64,000 nucleotides of DNA from Micavibrio sp. (GTDB taxonomy: Bacteria; Pseudomonadota; Alphaproteobacteria; Micavibrionales; Micavibrionaceae): contig JALSJP010000016.1 in assembly GCA_026989265.1 (NCBI GenBank), positions 62,001 through 126,000 of the forward strand, written 5' to 3'. Each line of letters starts with the position of its first letter. Positions within the stretch are counted from its first letter, which is position 1. A program made the translations under genes and the position numbers. Below are positions 29,071 through 38,259 of this stretch, in pieces. Under the pieces are notes generated by a model. That model had not been told where the DNA came from. It saw only the letters and a program-made list of their open reading frames with translations, and searched no databases.

Positions 29071-29156
29071 GATATAAAATATTCCTAATTAATTTTTTAC
29101 TGGAAAATAAGCTAAATAAACGCTAATACCAACACTTAATTTAGGATTTTACAAAT

Positions 29157-29771
29157 ATGGCGCTTAACATGCAAAAACAAGAATTAGTTGTCCAAGATAA
29201 TAAACCGAGCCGAGCCGAGGCAATGAAAGCCGTAGAGGTGCTATTGCGTTGGGCTGGCGAAGACCCTACGCGCGAGGGCTTGCTTGAGACTCCCGCCCGC
29301 GTTGTAAAAGCATATGAAGAGTTCTTTTCTGGCTATGATAAGGACGCTGGCAAAGAGCTGCAAAAGACTTTTGAGGATATCAAAGGATTTAATGACATGG
29401 TTTTGGTCAAGGATATTGATTTTGTATCCCATTGCGAGCATCATTTAGTTCCGATTTTGGGCAAGGCGCATGTCGCTTACTGGCCTGATGAAAAAGTAGT
29501 GGGAATTTCAAAGCTCGCGCGGATTGTTGATATATACGGACGCAGGCTGGTATCTCAAGAAAACATGACATGCAATATCTTAAATTGCATTAATGACACG
29601 CTAAAACCTAAAGGCGTCGCGGTTTATATTGATGCAAACCACCAATGCATGTCAACGCGCGGCGTTAATAAGACGGGTTCATCTACTGTAACCTCTATGT
29701 TTTGCGGCGTTTTCAAAGATGATATAGAAGTGCAGCGGCGTTTTCTGGACATGATCCGCTTTAGAGGATAG
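29157..29771 (+). CDS. folE: GTP cyclohydrolase I
   Basis: First enzyme of folate synthesis, GTP to 7,8-dihydroneopterin triphosphate. The 204 residues include the zinc motif SHCEHHLVPILGKAHVAY, the QENMTCNI segment and NHQCMSTRGVNKTGSSTVTS with the remaining Cys ligand. An ATG at 29169 is an alternative start. pyrC follows after 9 bases, so the two are probably co-transcribed. Confidence 0.97.
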   Translation: MALNMQKQELVVQDNKPSRAEAMKAVEVLLRWAGEDPTREGLLETPARVVKAYEEFFSGYDKDAGKELQKTFEDIKGFNDMVLVKDIDFVSHCEHHLVPILGKAHVAYWPDEKVVGISKLARIVDIYGRRLVSQENMTCNILNCINDTLKPKGVAVYIDANHQCMSTRGVNKTGSSTVTSMFCGVFKDDIEVQRRFLDMIRFRG

Positions 29772-29780
29772 TCTAACCCT

Positions 29781-30881
29781 ATGACAAGCTTTGATATCCC
29801 CAAATGGTACGACCTCCATACTCATTTTAGACAAGGTGAAGTTTTGTCCGCATATATCAAGGCTCATCTTGATATGGGCTGTGCGGGCGCGCTTGCTATG
29901 CCAAATACTAAGCCACCAACCGCCGCTATATTTGAAGCAAATGAGGGTAAATATTGGAGCATAGAACGCTACAGGCGCGATCTACTCAATGCGGGGGCGG
30001 ATAAATTTGGGGAGCTAATAATCCCGCTATATTTAACTAAAGATACCAGCATTAACATGATCCAAAGCGGCGCAAAATCGGGTCATTTAAAAGCATGTAA
30101 ATACTACCCTCCACATGGCACTACGGGCGCGGAGTTTGGCGCTCCACTTAGTGAATATATCGAAAATGGCGTTTTAAAAGCTATGGAAGATGAGGGGGTT
30201 ATTCTGTGCATTCATGGCGAGCAGCACGCCCTTGGCCCTGATAAATATTTTGACCGCAACACCAATGCGGAGGAGCTATTTTATCAAGAAGACATGCCAC
30301 AACTCCGCGATAAATTTCCTAATTTAAAAATAGTGTGCGAGCATATCACAACTAAAATCGCCGTGGATTTTGTGGAGGAAAGCAACGCAAATATAGTTGC
30401 AACCATAACGCCGCAGCACCTTCTTTATACTATTGGCGACTTAATCCAAGGGCTTAAATATCATCTATATTGCTTGCCAGTTTTAAAACATTGCGAGGAT
30501 AGAGCTGCACTACAAAAAGCCGCCACATCGACGCAAAACACCAAATTTTTTGCAGGAACAGACAGCGCGCCCCATGCGGTTAAAGCCACTGAATGCGGCT
30601 GTGCAGCGGGATGTTTTACTGGCGGCATAGCCCCGCAATTATATGCCATGAGCTTTGAGCTAGCAGGACTTGATTTAGCAAATGCAAGCTCACAAGAGAT
30701 ATTCAAAAACTTCTTATGTTTAAATGGCGCAAATTTCTATAATCTCCCCATTCCACAAGAAACATTCACATTGGTAAAGCAACCGAGCAAGCTTGAGCCA
30801 TTACAAACACCAAATGGTGAAATAATCCCACTCCCGCTTGGGCTTGGCTTAAAGACATTGCCATGGTCAATAAAGCTATAA
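29781..30881 (+). CDS. pyrC: Dihydroorotase
   Basis: Pyrimidine synthesis: cyclises carbamoyl-aspartate to dihydroorotate. The 366 residues have the metal site of the PyrC type: YDLHTHFRQGE, the carbamylated-Lys position in KACKYYPPHGTT, CIHGEQHA, VCEHITTK and FAGTDSAPH. It resembles the short single-domain E. coli PyrC class (about 350 residues). Its end overlaps the following methyltransferase by 19 bases if that gene starts at 30863. Confidence 0.93.
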   Translation: MTSFDIPKWYDLHTHFRQGEVLSAYIKAHLDMGCAGALAMPNTKPPTAAIFEANEGKYWSIERYRRDLLNAGADKFGELIIPLYLTKDTSINMIQSGAKSGHLKACKYYPPHGTTGAEFGAPLSEYIENGVLKAMEDEGVILCIHGEQHALGPDKYFDRNTNAEELFYQEDMPQLRDKFPNLKIVCEHITTKIAVDFVEESNANIVATITPQHLLYTIGDLIQGLKYHLYCLPVLKHCEDRAALQKAATSTQNTKFFAGTDSAPHAVKATECGCAAGCFTGGIAPQLYAMSFELAGLDLANASSQEIFKNFLCLNGANFYNLPIPQETFTLVKQPSKLEPLQTPNGEIIPLPLGLGLKTLPWSIKL

Positions 30882-32056
30882 ACCAGATACTCATGCCCGA
30901 GATTCAACGCTTCATCTTAAAGCATGAGCATGATGATGTGCGCCTGCTTGCACTTAAAAAATCACCTGACCCATCATGGAATTATGCTCTGATAATGGAT
31001 CAAATAAAGGTACGCCAAAAAGCCAAGATAAAGTCACCAGACTTATACGATACGGATGGATTTATATTCCCGCCAAATGATTTATTCGAGCAAGCCTCAT
31101 CATCTGCTTGCGCTAAATATAAAACAAATTTAGTAAGCGGCGTTTCGTTTATCGACCTAACCGCAGGGGCGGGCATAGATGGCTACTATATATCTAAGAA
31201 TTTCGAAACTGCCACATTGGTAGAGCGAGACAAAAACAGCGCGGAATTGCTGGAACATAACATGCCTATATTAGCAGGTAATATTAGCGTTCATCATGGC
31301 GATGCGCTGGAATACATGCAAAAATCTTCAAAGATAGATTTTGTATTTATCGATCCGCAGCGTCGCGAAAACGGGCGTAAAGGCATATTTGATTTATCAT
31401 CTTGTGCGCCCGACATAGCCTCCCTGCTCCCCCTGCTCAAACAAAAGTCAAAGTCAGCAATAATCAAAACATCGCCCGTCCTTGATATTGAAAGCGCAAT
31501 CATGGCTCTTGAATATGTGGCTCAGCTTCATGTGGTGCAATGGCGCGGTGAATGTAAAGAGGTTCTATATCACCTCGATTTTACCGCCGCGACAAATCCC
31601 GATGATGTAATTATTATGGCTGTTAATATTGATGATGATGGAAACCCATTACAAAAATTTAGCTTTAAAATATCAGAGGAGAAAATTGCCGAGCCAAAAT
31701 ACTCAATGCCGCAAAATTATATTTATGAGCCATACCCCGCATTCATGAAATCGGGTGGTTTTAAATCTATAGCCACATATTTTAATATCGAAAAAATCGA
31801 TAGAAATTCTCATTTATATACGAAAGAATCGATAGTAGAAAACTTCGCGGGCAAAATTTATGAGTTCATAGAAATAAAACCAGCCAAAGCAAAAGGGCTA
31901 AATATCAAAAAAGCAGACCTAACTATTCGCAATTTCCCAAGCAGCGTCCATGACTTAAAGAAGAAGCTTAAAATATCCGATGGTGGAGAACATAAAATAT
32001 TTGCAACCACATTATGTGATAAATCAAAAAAACTAATTATTTGCAAAAAGATATAA
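30863..32056 (+). CDS. Class I SAM-dependent methyltransferase with THUMP-like C-terminal domain
   Basis: A 397-residue protein. SAM-binding features are FIDLTAGAGIDGYYIS and the catalytic-type FIDPQRRENGRKGIFDLSSC. The C-terminal ~90 residues (IEIKPAKAKGLNIKKADLTIRNFP...) match the THUMP-like domain often fused to these enzymes. Nucleic acid or RNA methylation is inferred. The ATG at 30893, after the pyrC stop, is an alternative start. The stop codon lies 8 bases from the left end of the IS element. Confidence 0.75.
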   Translation: MVNKAINQILMPEIQRFILKHEHDDVRLLALKKSPDPSWNYALIMDQIKVRQKAKIKSPDLYDTDGFIFPPNDLFEQASSSACAKYKTNLVSGVSFIDLTAGAGIDGYYISKNFETATLVERDKNSAELLEHNMPILAGNISVHHGDALEYMQKSSKIDFVFIDPQRRENGRKGIFDLSSCAPDIASLLPLLKQKSKSAIIKTSPVLDIESAIMALEYVAQLHVVQWRGECKEVLYHLDFTAATNPDDVIIMAVNIDDDGNPLQKFSFKISEEKIAEPKYSMPQNYIYEPYPAFMKSGGFKSIATYFNIEKIDRNSHLYTKESIVENFAGKIYEFIEIKPAKAKGLNIKKADLTIRNFPSSVHDLKKKLKISDGGEHKIFATTLCDKSKKLIICKKI

Positions 32057-32064
32057 ATATTCAT

Positions 32065-32775
32065 GGCTCTAGACTAGCAAAGCAATCCATGATAGGAGTA
32101 TTTTGTATGAATAACAAAGCATTAAGCACTTACAAGATTAAAAAGATAATGCATTGTTTTGCAGAGGATATTCCAGCAAGCAAAGCGGCACAAATTTTGG
32201 GTGTAAATCGTAACAGTGTCAATAAGTATTTTAACCTCTTCCGTTTTGTAATTCTGCAAAATGGAGGGATGGGAAAGGTTAAAGAATCAGGTAAATTTGA
32301 GCTTGACGAGAGCTATTTTGGAGCAAAGCGAGTAAGAGGTAAACGTGGGCGCGGAGCTGCTGGTAAGACACCTGTTTTTGGTTTGTTAAAGCGCAATGGT
32401 GATGTATATGTTGAGATAGTAGAAAACTGCTCTAAAGCGCAATTAATGCCTATAATTCAAGGGCATATACTGGAAGACTCAGCCATACATACTGATGACT
32501 GGAAGGCTTATGATGGACTTGTGCTCAACGGATATGATCACTACAGAGTCTACCACTCACACGACGAATTTGCCCGTGGAAAGTGCCATGTAAACGGAGT
32601 TGAGGCATTTTGGTCATTTTCAAAAAGAAGGCTTGCCAAGTTTAACGGTTTGGCAGATAATAAGCTATATTTACACTTAAAAGAATGCGAGTTTAGGTAT
32701 AACAATAGAGGCAAAAATTTGTTCCAGATACTCTGGAAATTATCTAGAAAACACAATATTTGCTAGTCTAGAGCC
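32065..32775 (+). mobile_element. IS1595-like insertion sequence (711 bp), intact
   Basis: The terminal inverted repeats GGCTCTAGACTAGCAAA (32065-32081, and its complement at 32759-32775) are perfect over 17 bp. The flanks AATATTCAT on the left and AATATCAT on the right are an 8-bp target duplication with one extra base. The IS carries a complete transposase. It sits between the methyltransferase stop and the hslU start, so hslU may have lost or gained promoter sequence. Confidence 0.9.
32107..32766 (+). CDS. IS1595-family transposase
   Basis: DDE-type transposase of 219 residues from the ATG at 32107, with AGGAG 9 bases upstream. It shows a short helix-turn-helix-like N-terminus (IPASKAAQILGVNRNSVNKYF), then ELDESYFGAKRVRGKRGRGA, HTDDWKAYDG and HVNGVEAFWSFSKRRL, the catalytic blocks of IS1595/IS1016 elements. 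No frameshift or early stop is seen, so it may be active. A longer start at 32041 lies outside the IS end and is rejected. Confidence 0.92.
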   Translation: MNNKALSTYKIKKIMHCFAEDIPASKAAQILGVNRNSVNKYFNLFRFVILQNGGMGKVKESGKFELDESYFGAKRVRGKRGRGAAGKTPVFGLLKRNGDVYVEIVENCSKAQLMPIIQGHILEDSAIHTDDWKAYDGLVLNGYDHYRVYHSHDEFARGKCHVNGVEAFWSFSKRRLAKFNGLADNKLYLHLKECEFRYNNRGKNLFQILWKLSRKHNIC

Positions 32776-32804
32776 AATATCATTTATTTGAAGAGATTAA
32801 GCAT

Positions 32805-34142
32805 ATGTCAAAGACCAAAACACCAATGAATGTTTCATCATTATCACCGCGCGAAATCGTGAGTGAGCTGGAGCGCCATATTATCGGGCAAAATGATGCA
32901 AAACGCGCGGTAGCTATTGCGCTTCGTAATCGCTGGAGACGCTCTAAGCTTGATCCTGAGCTGCAAGAAGAGGTTTATCCGAAGAATATCTTGATGATTG
33001 GCCCTACTGGTGTTGGTAAAACGGAGATTGCTCGCCGCTTGTCAAAGCTTGCAAATGCGCCATTTATCAAGGTAGAAGCCACTAAATTTACCGAAGTTGG
33101 TTATGTCGGCAAGGACGTGGAATCAATTATCCGCGATTTAACAGAGGTTGCCATTCGTATGACACAAGAAAATATGCGCAAAACGGTTAAAGAACAGGCT
33201 GAAATTTATGCTGAAGAGCGCGTTTTGGACGCTCTTGTTGGTGATACGGCGGGCGAGGGAACTCGGGCTAACTTTCGCAAGAAACTCCGCGATGGAGAGC
33301 TTAATAATCGTGAGATAGAAATTGAGATTACAGATAGCTCAAACCCTATGGGCGATATGCTGGATATCCCTGGAATGCCCGGCTCATCCATGGGCATGAT
33401 TAATATTGGTGATATGCTTGGCAAGTCGCTTGGCTCGCGCACAAAAAAGAAAAAACTAAGCGTTGAGGATAGCTATGAAGTTCTAATCGCCGAGGAATCC
33501 GATAAATTACTTGATGAGGATAAAATTGTCTCTAGCGCTCTTGATATGGTGCAGCAAAGCGGCATAGTATTTATTGATGAGGTCGATAAAATCGCAGCTC
33601 GCCAAGATGCGCGGGGGGGCGATGTATCGCGCGAGGGGGTGCAGCGTGACTTGCTTCCACTGATTGAGGGAACAACCGTTAGCACAAAGCATGGCTCGGT
33701 TAAAACAGATCATATGTTATTTATTGCTAGCGGCGCATTTCACTATGCTAAGCCCTCGGATTTACTGGCAGAATTACAAGGGCGTCTGCCTATCCGCGTT
33801 GAGCTTCGCGCCCTTACGGTTGAGGATTTTAAACGCATATTGAAAGAAACCGAAGCAAGTTTAATTACTCAATATGAAGCATTGATAGGCACAGAAGGCG
33901 TTACTCTTACTTTCGAAGATGAGGCAATTAATGAGATTGCTCGCCTTTCTTTCGAAGTAAATGAAAGCGTGGAAAATATCGGCGCGCGCAGGCTTCACAC
34001 GGTTATGGAACGGTTACTTGAGGAAATTAGTTTCGATGCAAGTGAACGCGATGGTGAAAGCATTGTAATTACCGCCGATTATGTGCGCGAACATGTGGAA
34101 GAGCTTGCCAAAAGCACTGATTTAAGCAAATTTATTTTGTAA
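32805..34142 (+). CDS. hslU: ATP-dependent protease ATPase subunit HslU
   Basis: AAA+ unfoldase partner of HslV. The 445 residues carry Walker A GPTGVGKT (66-73), Walker [11 protein letters not shown], an I-domain between them (residues ~110-230), the sensor region [13 protein letters not shown] and the conserved C-terminal tail LSKFIL that inserts into HslV. The length is normal. It lies 24 kb from hslV and directly behind the IS element (29 bases), so the usual hslVU operon is split. Confidence 0.97.
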   Translation: MSKTKTPMNVSSLSPREIVSELERHIIGQNDAKRAVAIALRNRWRRSKLDPELQEEVYPKNILMIGPTGVGKTEIARRLSKLANAPFIKVEATKFTEVGYVGKDVESIIRDLTEVAIRMTQENMRKTVKEQAEIYAEERVLDALVGDTAGEGTRANFRKKLRDGELNNREIEIEITDSSNPMGDMLDIPGMPGSSMGMINIGDMLGKSLGSRTKKKKLSVEDSYEVLIAEESDKLLDEDKIVSSALDMVQQSGIVFIDEVDKIAARQDARGGDVSREGVQRDLLPLIEGTTVSTKHGSVKTDHMLFIASGAFHYAKPSDLLAELQGRLPIRVELRALTVEDFKRILKETEASLITQYEALIGTEGVTLTFEDEAINEIARLSFEVNESVENIGARRLHTVMERLLEEISFDASERDGESIVITADYVREHVEELAKSTDLSKFIL

Positions 34143-34165
34143 TACAGAGCTGAACTCATAATTAA

Positions 34166-34831
34166 TTAGCCTTTCCTATCCCCGAATATAGCTGTTCCAA
34201 CGCGGATATAGCTTGCACCAAGTGCAATGGCCTGTTCAAAATCACTGGACATACCCATGCTAAGCTCTGGCAAATCATGCTCACGCGCCATTTTTTGAAG
34301 CAGGGAAAAATACATCGTGGCTGGCTCATCTGCGGGGGGAATACACATAAGCCCCCTAATGTCCAAAGAACAATCATTTCGGCAAAACCCAAGAAAATCG
34401 GTAATATCTTGGGGGGGGATGCCTGATTTTTGCTCCTCATCGCCGATATTTACCTGAATAAAACAAGGGATAGAGCGATTTTGAGCTTTTAGCTCATTGC
34501 CTAATTTATGCGCTAATTTCTCGCGGTCTATTGTTTCTATAAGGTCAAAAATTTTCAATGCCTCTTTAATCTTATTAGTTTGCAACGCCCCTATAAGATG
34601 AAGCTTAAGGTCAGGATATAATGGTTTTATATCGCCCCAATGCAAGATGGCTTCTTGGACTTTATTTTCCCCGAAAAGGCGATGCCCCGCATTAAGTGCG
34701 GCTTGGATTTTATCTTGCGATTGACGTTTACTTACCGCAATAAGATTTATATCTCTGCTCTTCCTGCCCCATTTAAGTGCCGCTTGATTAATTTCTTCAT
34801 GGATTTGGTTTAGATTTTCTTGTGTGGTCAT
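34166..34831 (-). CDS. PLP homeostasis protein, YggS/PROSC family
   Basis: A 221-residue single-domain alanine-racemase-fold protein that binds pyridoxal phosphate and buffers its level. Lys35 in LIAVSKRQSQDKI is the PLP lysine. FGENKVQEA, LHLIGALQTNKIKEAL, SMGMSSDFEQAIALGASYIRVGTAIFG are the other family blocks. It converges with hslU with 23 bases between. Confidence 0.93.
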   Translation of the reverse strand: MTTQENLNQIHEEINQAALKWGRKSRDINLIAVSKRQSQDKIQAALNAGHRLFGENKVQEAILHWGDIKPLYPDLKLHLIGALQTNKIKEALKIFDLIETIDREKLAHKLGNELKAQNRSIPCFIQVNIGDEEQKSGIPPQDITDFLGFCRNDCSLDIRGLMCIPPADEPATMYFSLLQKMAREHDLPELSMGMSSDFEQAIALGASYIRVGTAIFGDRKG

Positions 34832-34850
34832 ATGGGCATTGTAATGAAAA

Positions 34851-34875
34851 AAAGGGCGCTAATAAAGCACCCTTT
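34851..34875 (-). terminator. Intrinsic terminator of the porin gene
   Basis: AAAGGGCGCT (34851-34860) pairs with AGCACCCTTT (34866-34875) with one mismatch. On the minus strand it is followed by seven T. It lies 29 bases beyond the porin stop. Confidence 0.85.
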
Positions 34876-34903
34876 CATAATTATTTATAAAGTTAATCTT
34901 CAA

Positions 34904-36007
34904 TTAGAAGTTAACTTGAGTACCTAGAAGAACAGCAGTACCGTTTGCACTGTTAGTACCAATTACATTATCAACGTCCAACTGTTGGATAGATCCGCGG
35001 AAAGTCATTCCTGGACCATATTCATATGTAACGCCAGCAGTGTAACGGTCATACTCAACGCCATTTGTTGATTTATCATCATTGTTATAGTAAGAAGCAC
35101 CAAGTTTGAAAGCACCAGTTGTGTAGTCAACACCAACAACAAATATTTCATTGTCACCAGCATTCACGCCAGTACCATCTTCAGCATTATTGTCTTCAGA
35201 GTAAGAAGCACCAACACCAAATGGACCGATATCTAGATCAAGACCGATATTCCATGCTTTACGATTATCAATTGCTGTATCTGTGTTCTCTTGTGAACCA
35301 TGAGAATAACCAGCACCAACGATAACGCCAACATTTTGAACTTGACCTTCATAACGAGCGGCAATTTCATATGTTTCATTGATAACATTAGCAGTATCAG
35401 CAAGTGTTGTATCTGTATCATTAAATACACCGCCAAGATCACCAGCAGCACCTGTAGAATCAGGTGTGAAAGACGCACCAAATTGGAAACCACTTATGAT
35501 TGGTGATAAATATGATAATTTGTCATTTTTACCGTTACCAGTAACCATATCATAGTCAAGACGAACACCGTCCATGTTACCAGAAGTAACAAATGGTTGG
35601 ATATATTGACGAATACCATCAATGTTTGAGTCAGCAGAAGGAGCAGCAACTTGTAGTAAGTAAGCAGCGCCATCTTCATAACCAAAGTTTACGCGACCCC
35701 AGTCACCTGAGAAGTAAGCATATGATTCGTTAGCTGTAGTTGCGCCATCAGTTGCATCAGCTTCTAATTCGATCCATGCACCAACAGTTAGACCATTGTC
35801 TAATGTTGTTTCAAGACCGATATGGATTTCTGTATCACGTAGAATATCAACACTAGCAGTATCAGCATTGTTAGCAGTATCTTGGTTTACGAACGCGCCG
35901 TAACCTTTAAAGTAACCACCGACTGTAAGGTCGAATTCAGAAGCGTGAGCAGGAGCAGCAAAAGCTAGTCCACTAACAGCAACGCTTGCAAGTAAAAGTT
36001 TTTTCAT
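34904..36007 (-). CDS. Gram-negative porin
   Basis: A 367-residue outer-membrane beta-barrel protein. The signal peptide is MKKLLLASVAVSGLAFAAPAHA, followed by SEFDLTVGGYFKGYGAF, typical of alphaproteobacterial porins. The chain has alternating amphipathic strands and ends AVLLGTQVNF with terminal Phe, the BamA recognition signal. GGAGG stands 10 bases before the ATG at 36007. It stands alone with its own terminator and is probably abundant. Confidence 0.9.
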   Translation of the reverse strand: MKKLLLASVAVSGLAFAAPAHASEFDLTVGGYFKGYGAFVNQDTANNADTASVDILRDTEIHIGLETTLDNGLTVGAWIELEADATDGATTANESYAYFSGDWGRVNFGYEDGAAYLLQVAAPSADSNIDGIRQYIQPFVTSGNMDGVRLDYDMVTGNGKNDKLSYLSPIISGFQFGASFTPDSTGAAGDLGGVFNDTDTTLADTANVINETYEIAARYEGQVQNVGVIVGAGYSHGSQENTDTAIDNRKAWNIGLDLDIGPFGVGASYSEDNNAEDGTGVNAGDNEIFVVGVDYTTGAFKLGASYYNNDDKSTNGVEYDRYTAGVTYEYGPGMTFRGSIQQLDVDNVIGTNSANGTAVLLGTQVNF

Positions 36008-36202
36008 TTTATTTCCTCCAACCATATTTTAAATATGATTATTTGTTTAAAGTTATAATCCTTATGGATCAAATTAAGTAGAATTATTCCCCACAATGCG
36101 AGGAATATCGCTATTACGCCATTTAATAGAATCGCCGTCAATATAATTTTGTGTTTTTTTTGCAACATTTTTTGCATCGTTGTATTTTTGCAACAGGTAT
36201 CT

Positions 36203-36255
36203 GTCATTGTGAGGAGGGAAAAGCCGACGCGGCAATCTAGTGGGGCGATCTGAAA
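36203..36255. repeat. GTCATTG-GAGGAG-CGGCAATC type intergenic repeat
   Basis: The segment begins GTCATTGTGAGGAGGGAAAA and ends gacgcggcaatctagtgggg. It matches a frequent interspersed pattern, GTCATTGCGAGGAGC...GACGCGGCAATC, that I know from several proteobacterial genomes. No copy elsewhere in this window was noticed. Confidence 0.5.
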
Positions 36256-36312
36256 ATACAATTAGGGGCTGTTGCAAGATGAAGTTTTTATCTCATTCAT
36301 CATCCTGAACTC

Positions 36313-36355
36313 ATTTCAGTATCTATATATCACAATTACCTATGGATACTGAAAT
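36313..36355. repeat. 11-bp perfect inverted repeat next to a CATCCTGAACTC element
   Basis: ATTTCAGTATC (36313-36323) and GATACTGAAAT (36345-36355) are separated by 21 bases. The bases before, CATCCTGAACTCATTTCAG, resemble another frequent interspersed repeat, CATCCTGAACTTGTTTCAG. Confidence 0.6.
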
Positions 36356-36450
36356 AAAACATCGCCCGTTTCATACATGTGATCTATGGATTTACACTAC
36401 TATGCATTATTTAGCACGTAAAAGACGCGCAATGACTGACATGCTTGTTC

Positions 36451-38244
36451 TTAATTAAATGCAGCTTCATCCATAGCCATCATACTATCCCCGCCAGCCA
36501 ATACCATTTTAAAGCGGGCATCGGATTCGGGCAGCACGCGATCCATAAAGAATTTAGCCGTTTGAATTTTTGCTTCATAAAATGCTTTATCACCTTCACC
36601 AGATTTAAGTTTTTCTTGCGCCGCAATAACCATCTTACACCACATGAAGGCCATGGCAACAAGCGCGAAATGGCGCAGGTAATCAACACTTGCCGCCCCA
36701 GCTTCATCAGGGTTTTTAAGTCCTTTTTGTGCGATAATAGCCGTGCTTTGCTGCAATTTCATAAATGATTTAGCCATAGGGAATATAAACTCTTGAAGCT
36801 CTGCATTGCCTTGATGCTGCTCAATAAACTCCTGCACGGGGTGGAAAAAGCGACGTAGCAACCTCCCAAAATTTTGCGGCATTTTACGCCCGACAAGATC
36901 AAGGGCTTGTATGCCGTTTGTACCTTCGTAAATTTGAGCAATGCGCGCATCGCGGACATATTGCTCTACTCCGCTTTCCCAGATATAGCCATGACCGCCA
37001 TATATTTGCACGGCGAGATTAGCAATTTCTGATCCCATATCAGTAAGATAAGCCTTTATGATAGGGGTAAGGAGCGCAACAAAATCATCGGCTCTTTGAC
37101 GTTCTTTCTCATCCGCATGTTTAAGGGAAATATCAAGCTCCATCCCAACTAAGTAGCTAAGCGCCCGACCGCCTTCGGTTACAGATTTAGATAGCATTAA
37201 CATGCGCCTAACATCGGGATGCACAATAATCGGATCGGCAGGTTCATCAGGAGCTTTTACGCCCGCAAGAGAGCGCATTTGCAAGCGTTCCTTTGCGTAA
37301 GCCACGCCATTTTGATATGCAACTTCGGCAATGCCAAGCCCTTGCATAGCAACGCCAAGCCGCGCATCATTCATGAAAGCAAACATAGCGCGAAGACCCT
37401 TGTGCGGCTCTCCGATAAGCCAGCCCTTAGCTTCATCGAAATTCATTACGCATGTGGAGTTCGCCTTAATCCCCATTTTATGCTCTAAGGTGCTGCAAAT
37501 TACTGCATTACGCTCGCCAATATCACCCTTATCATTTGGCACAAATTTAGGCACAACAAATAGTGATATCCCGCGCGCACCCTCTGGCGCATTTGGCAAT
37601 TTTGCCAGCACTAAATGCACGATATTTTCGGTTAAATCATGCTCACCCGCGGAAATAAATATCTTTGTGCCTGTAATATTATAACTGCCATCATCATTTG
37701 GGATGGCTTTAGTTTTGATGAGCCCTAAATCTGTTCCGCAATGCGGTTCGGTAAGGCACATAGTCCCAGACCACGCGCCTTCAGCCAGTTTAGGGAGATA
37801 CAAATCTTTAAGCCCACCGCTCCCGAATTTATGGATAGCCTCATACGCGCCAAAGGAAAGTCCCATATACATTCCCAGCGACATATTGGCAGAGCATATC
37901 AGCTCTTTCATGGCAGTATTAATCAGCATCGGCATGCCCATACCGCCATGCTCTTCGTCGCAAGCAAGCCCGCACCAGCCATTTTCTGCAAAGATATCAT
38001 ATGCCGCCTTAAAGCCTTTGGGCGTTGTAACTTCTCCATCTTTCAAGGTGCAGCCCTCTTTATCGCCGCTTTGATTAAGTGGGAATAGAACTTCGGCGCA
38101 TAGCTTACCGCCTTCTTCTAATATCTGCTCACCAAGCTCTAGGGAGAAATCCTCATAGCCTGATAGCTTGGATAATTTATCCGCGCCAAGCACATCATTA
38201 AGCACAAATTTTATATCATCTAATGGAGGGTTATATACGGGCAT
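36451..38244 (-). CDS. Acyl-CoA dehydrogenase (C-terminally extended, FadE/DmdC type)
   Basis: FAD enzyme for the first step of beta-oxidation. The 597 residues have ACAD N-terminal, middle (CLTEPHCGTDLGLIKT; KIFISAGEHDL) and C-terminal domains (QIYGGHGYIWESGVEQYVRDARIAQIYEGTNGIQALDL), with the catalytic Glu in YEGTNG and a further C-terminal ACAD domain. Length fits the ~600-residue DmdC-like class. It is the last gene of the fadA-fadN-fadE operon, 15 bases after the fadN-like gene. The exact chain-length specificity cannot be read. Confidence 0.92.
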   Translation of the reverse strand: MPVYNPPLDDIKFVLNDVLGADKLSKLSGYEDFSLELGEQILEEGGKLCAEVLFPLNQSGDKEGCTLKDGEVTTPKGFKAAYDIFAENGWCGLACDEEHGGMGMPMLINTAMKELICSANMSLGMYMGLSFGAYEAIHKFGSGGLKDLYLPKLAEGAWSGTMCLTEPHCGTDLGLIKTKAIPNDDGSYNITGTKIFISAGEHDLTENIVHLVLAKLPNAPEGARGISLFVVPKFVPNDKGDIGERNAVICSTLEHKMGIKANSTCVMNFDEAKGWLIGEPHKGLRAMFAFMNDARLGVAMQGLGIAEVAYQNGVAYAKERLQMRSLAGVKAPDEPADPIIVHPDVRRMLMLSKSVTEGGRALSYLVGMELDISLKHADEKERQRADDFVALLTPIIKAYLTDMGSEIANLAVQIYGGHGYIWESGVEQYVRDARIAQIYEGTNGIQALDLVGRKMPQNFGRLLRRFFHPVQEFIEQHQGNAELQEFIFPMAKSFMKLQQSTAIIAQKGLKNPDEAGAASVDYLRHFALVAMAFMWCKMVIAAQEKLKSGEGDKAFYEAKIQTAKFFMDRVLPESDARFKMVLAGGDSMMAMDEAAFN

Positions 38245-38259
38245 GTTTTAAGTCCTATC

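Larger units (their letters stand above)
36008..36450. other. Upstream region of the porin gene, with repeated elements
   Basis: About 440 bases with no supported gene. It should hold the porin promoter. It also contains two elements of kinds common in alphaproteobacterial intergenic DNA, listed separately at 36203 and 36313. Confidence 0.5.

Noticed and set aside
36004-36261. Short hydrophobic minus-strand ORF (up to 85 residues) upstream of the porin
   Set aside because: It has no clear ribosome-binding site, runs into the porin start in another frame and crosses the interspersed repeat; composition is explained by AT-rich DNA.
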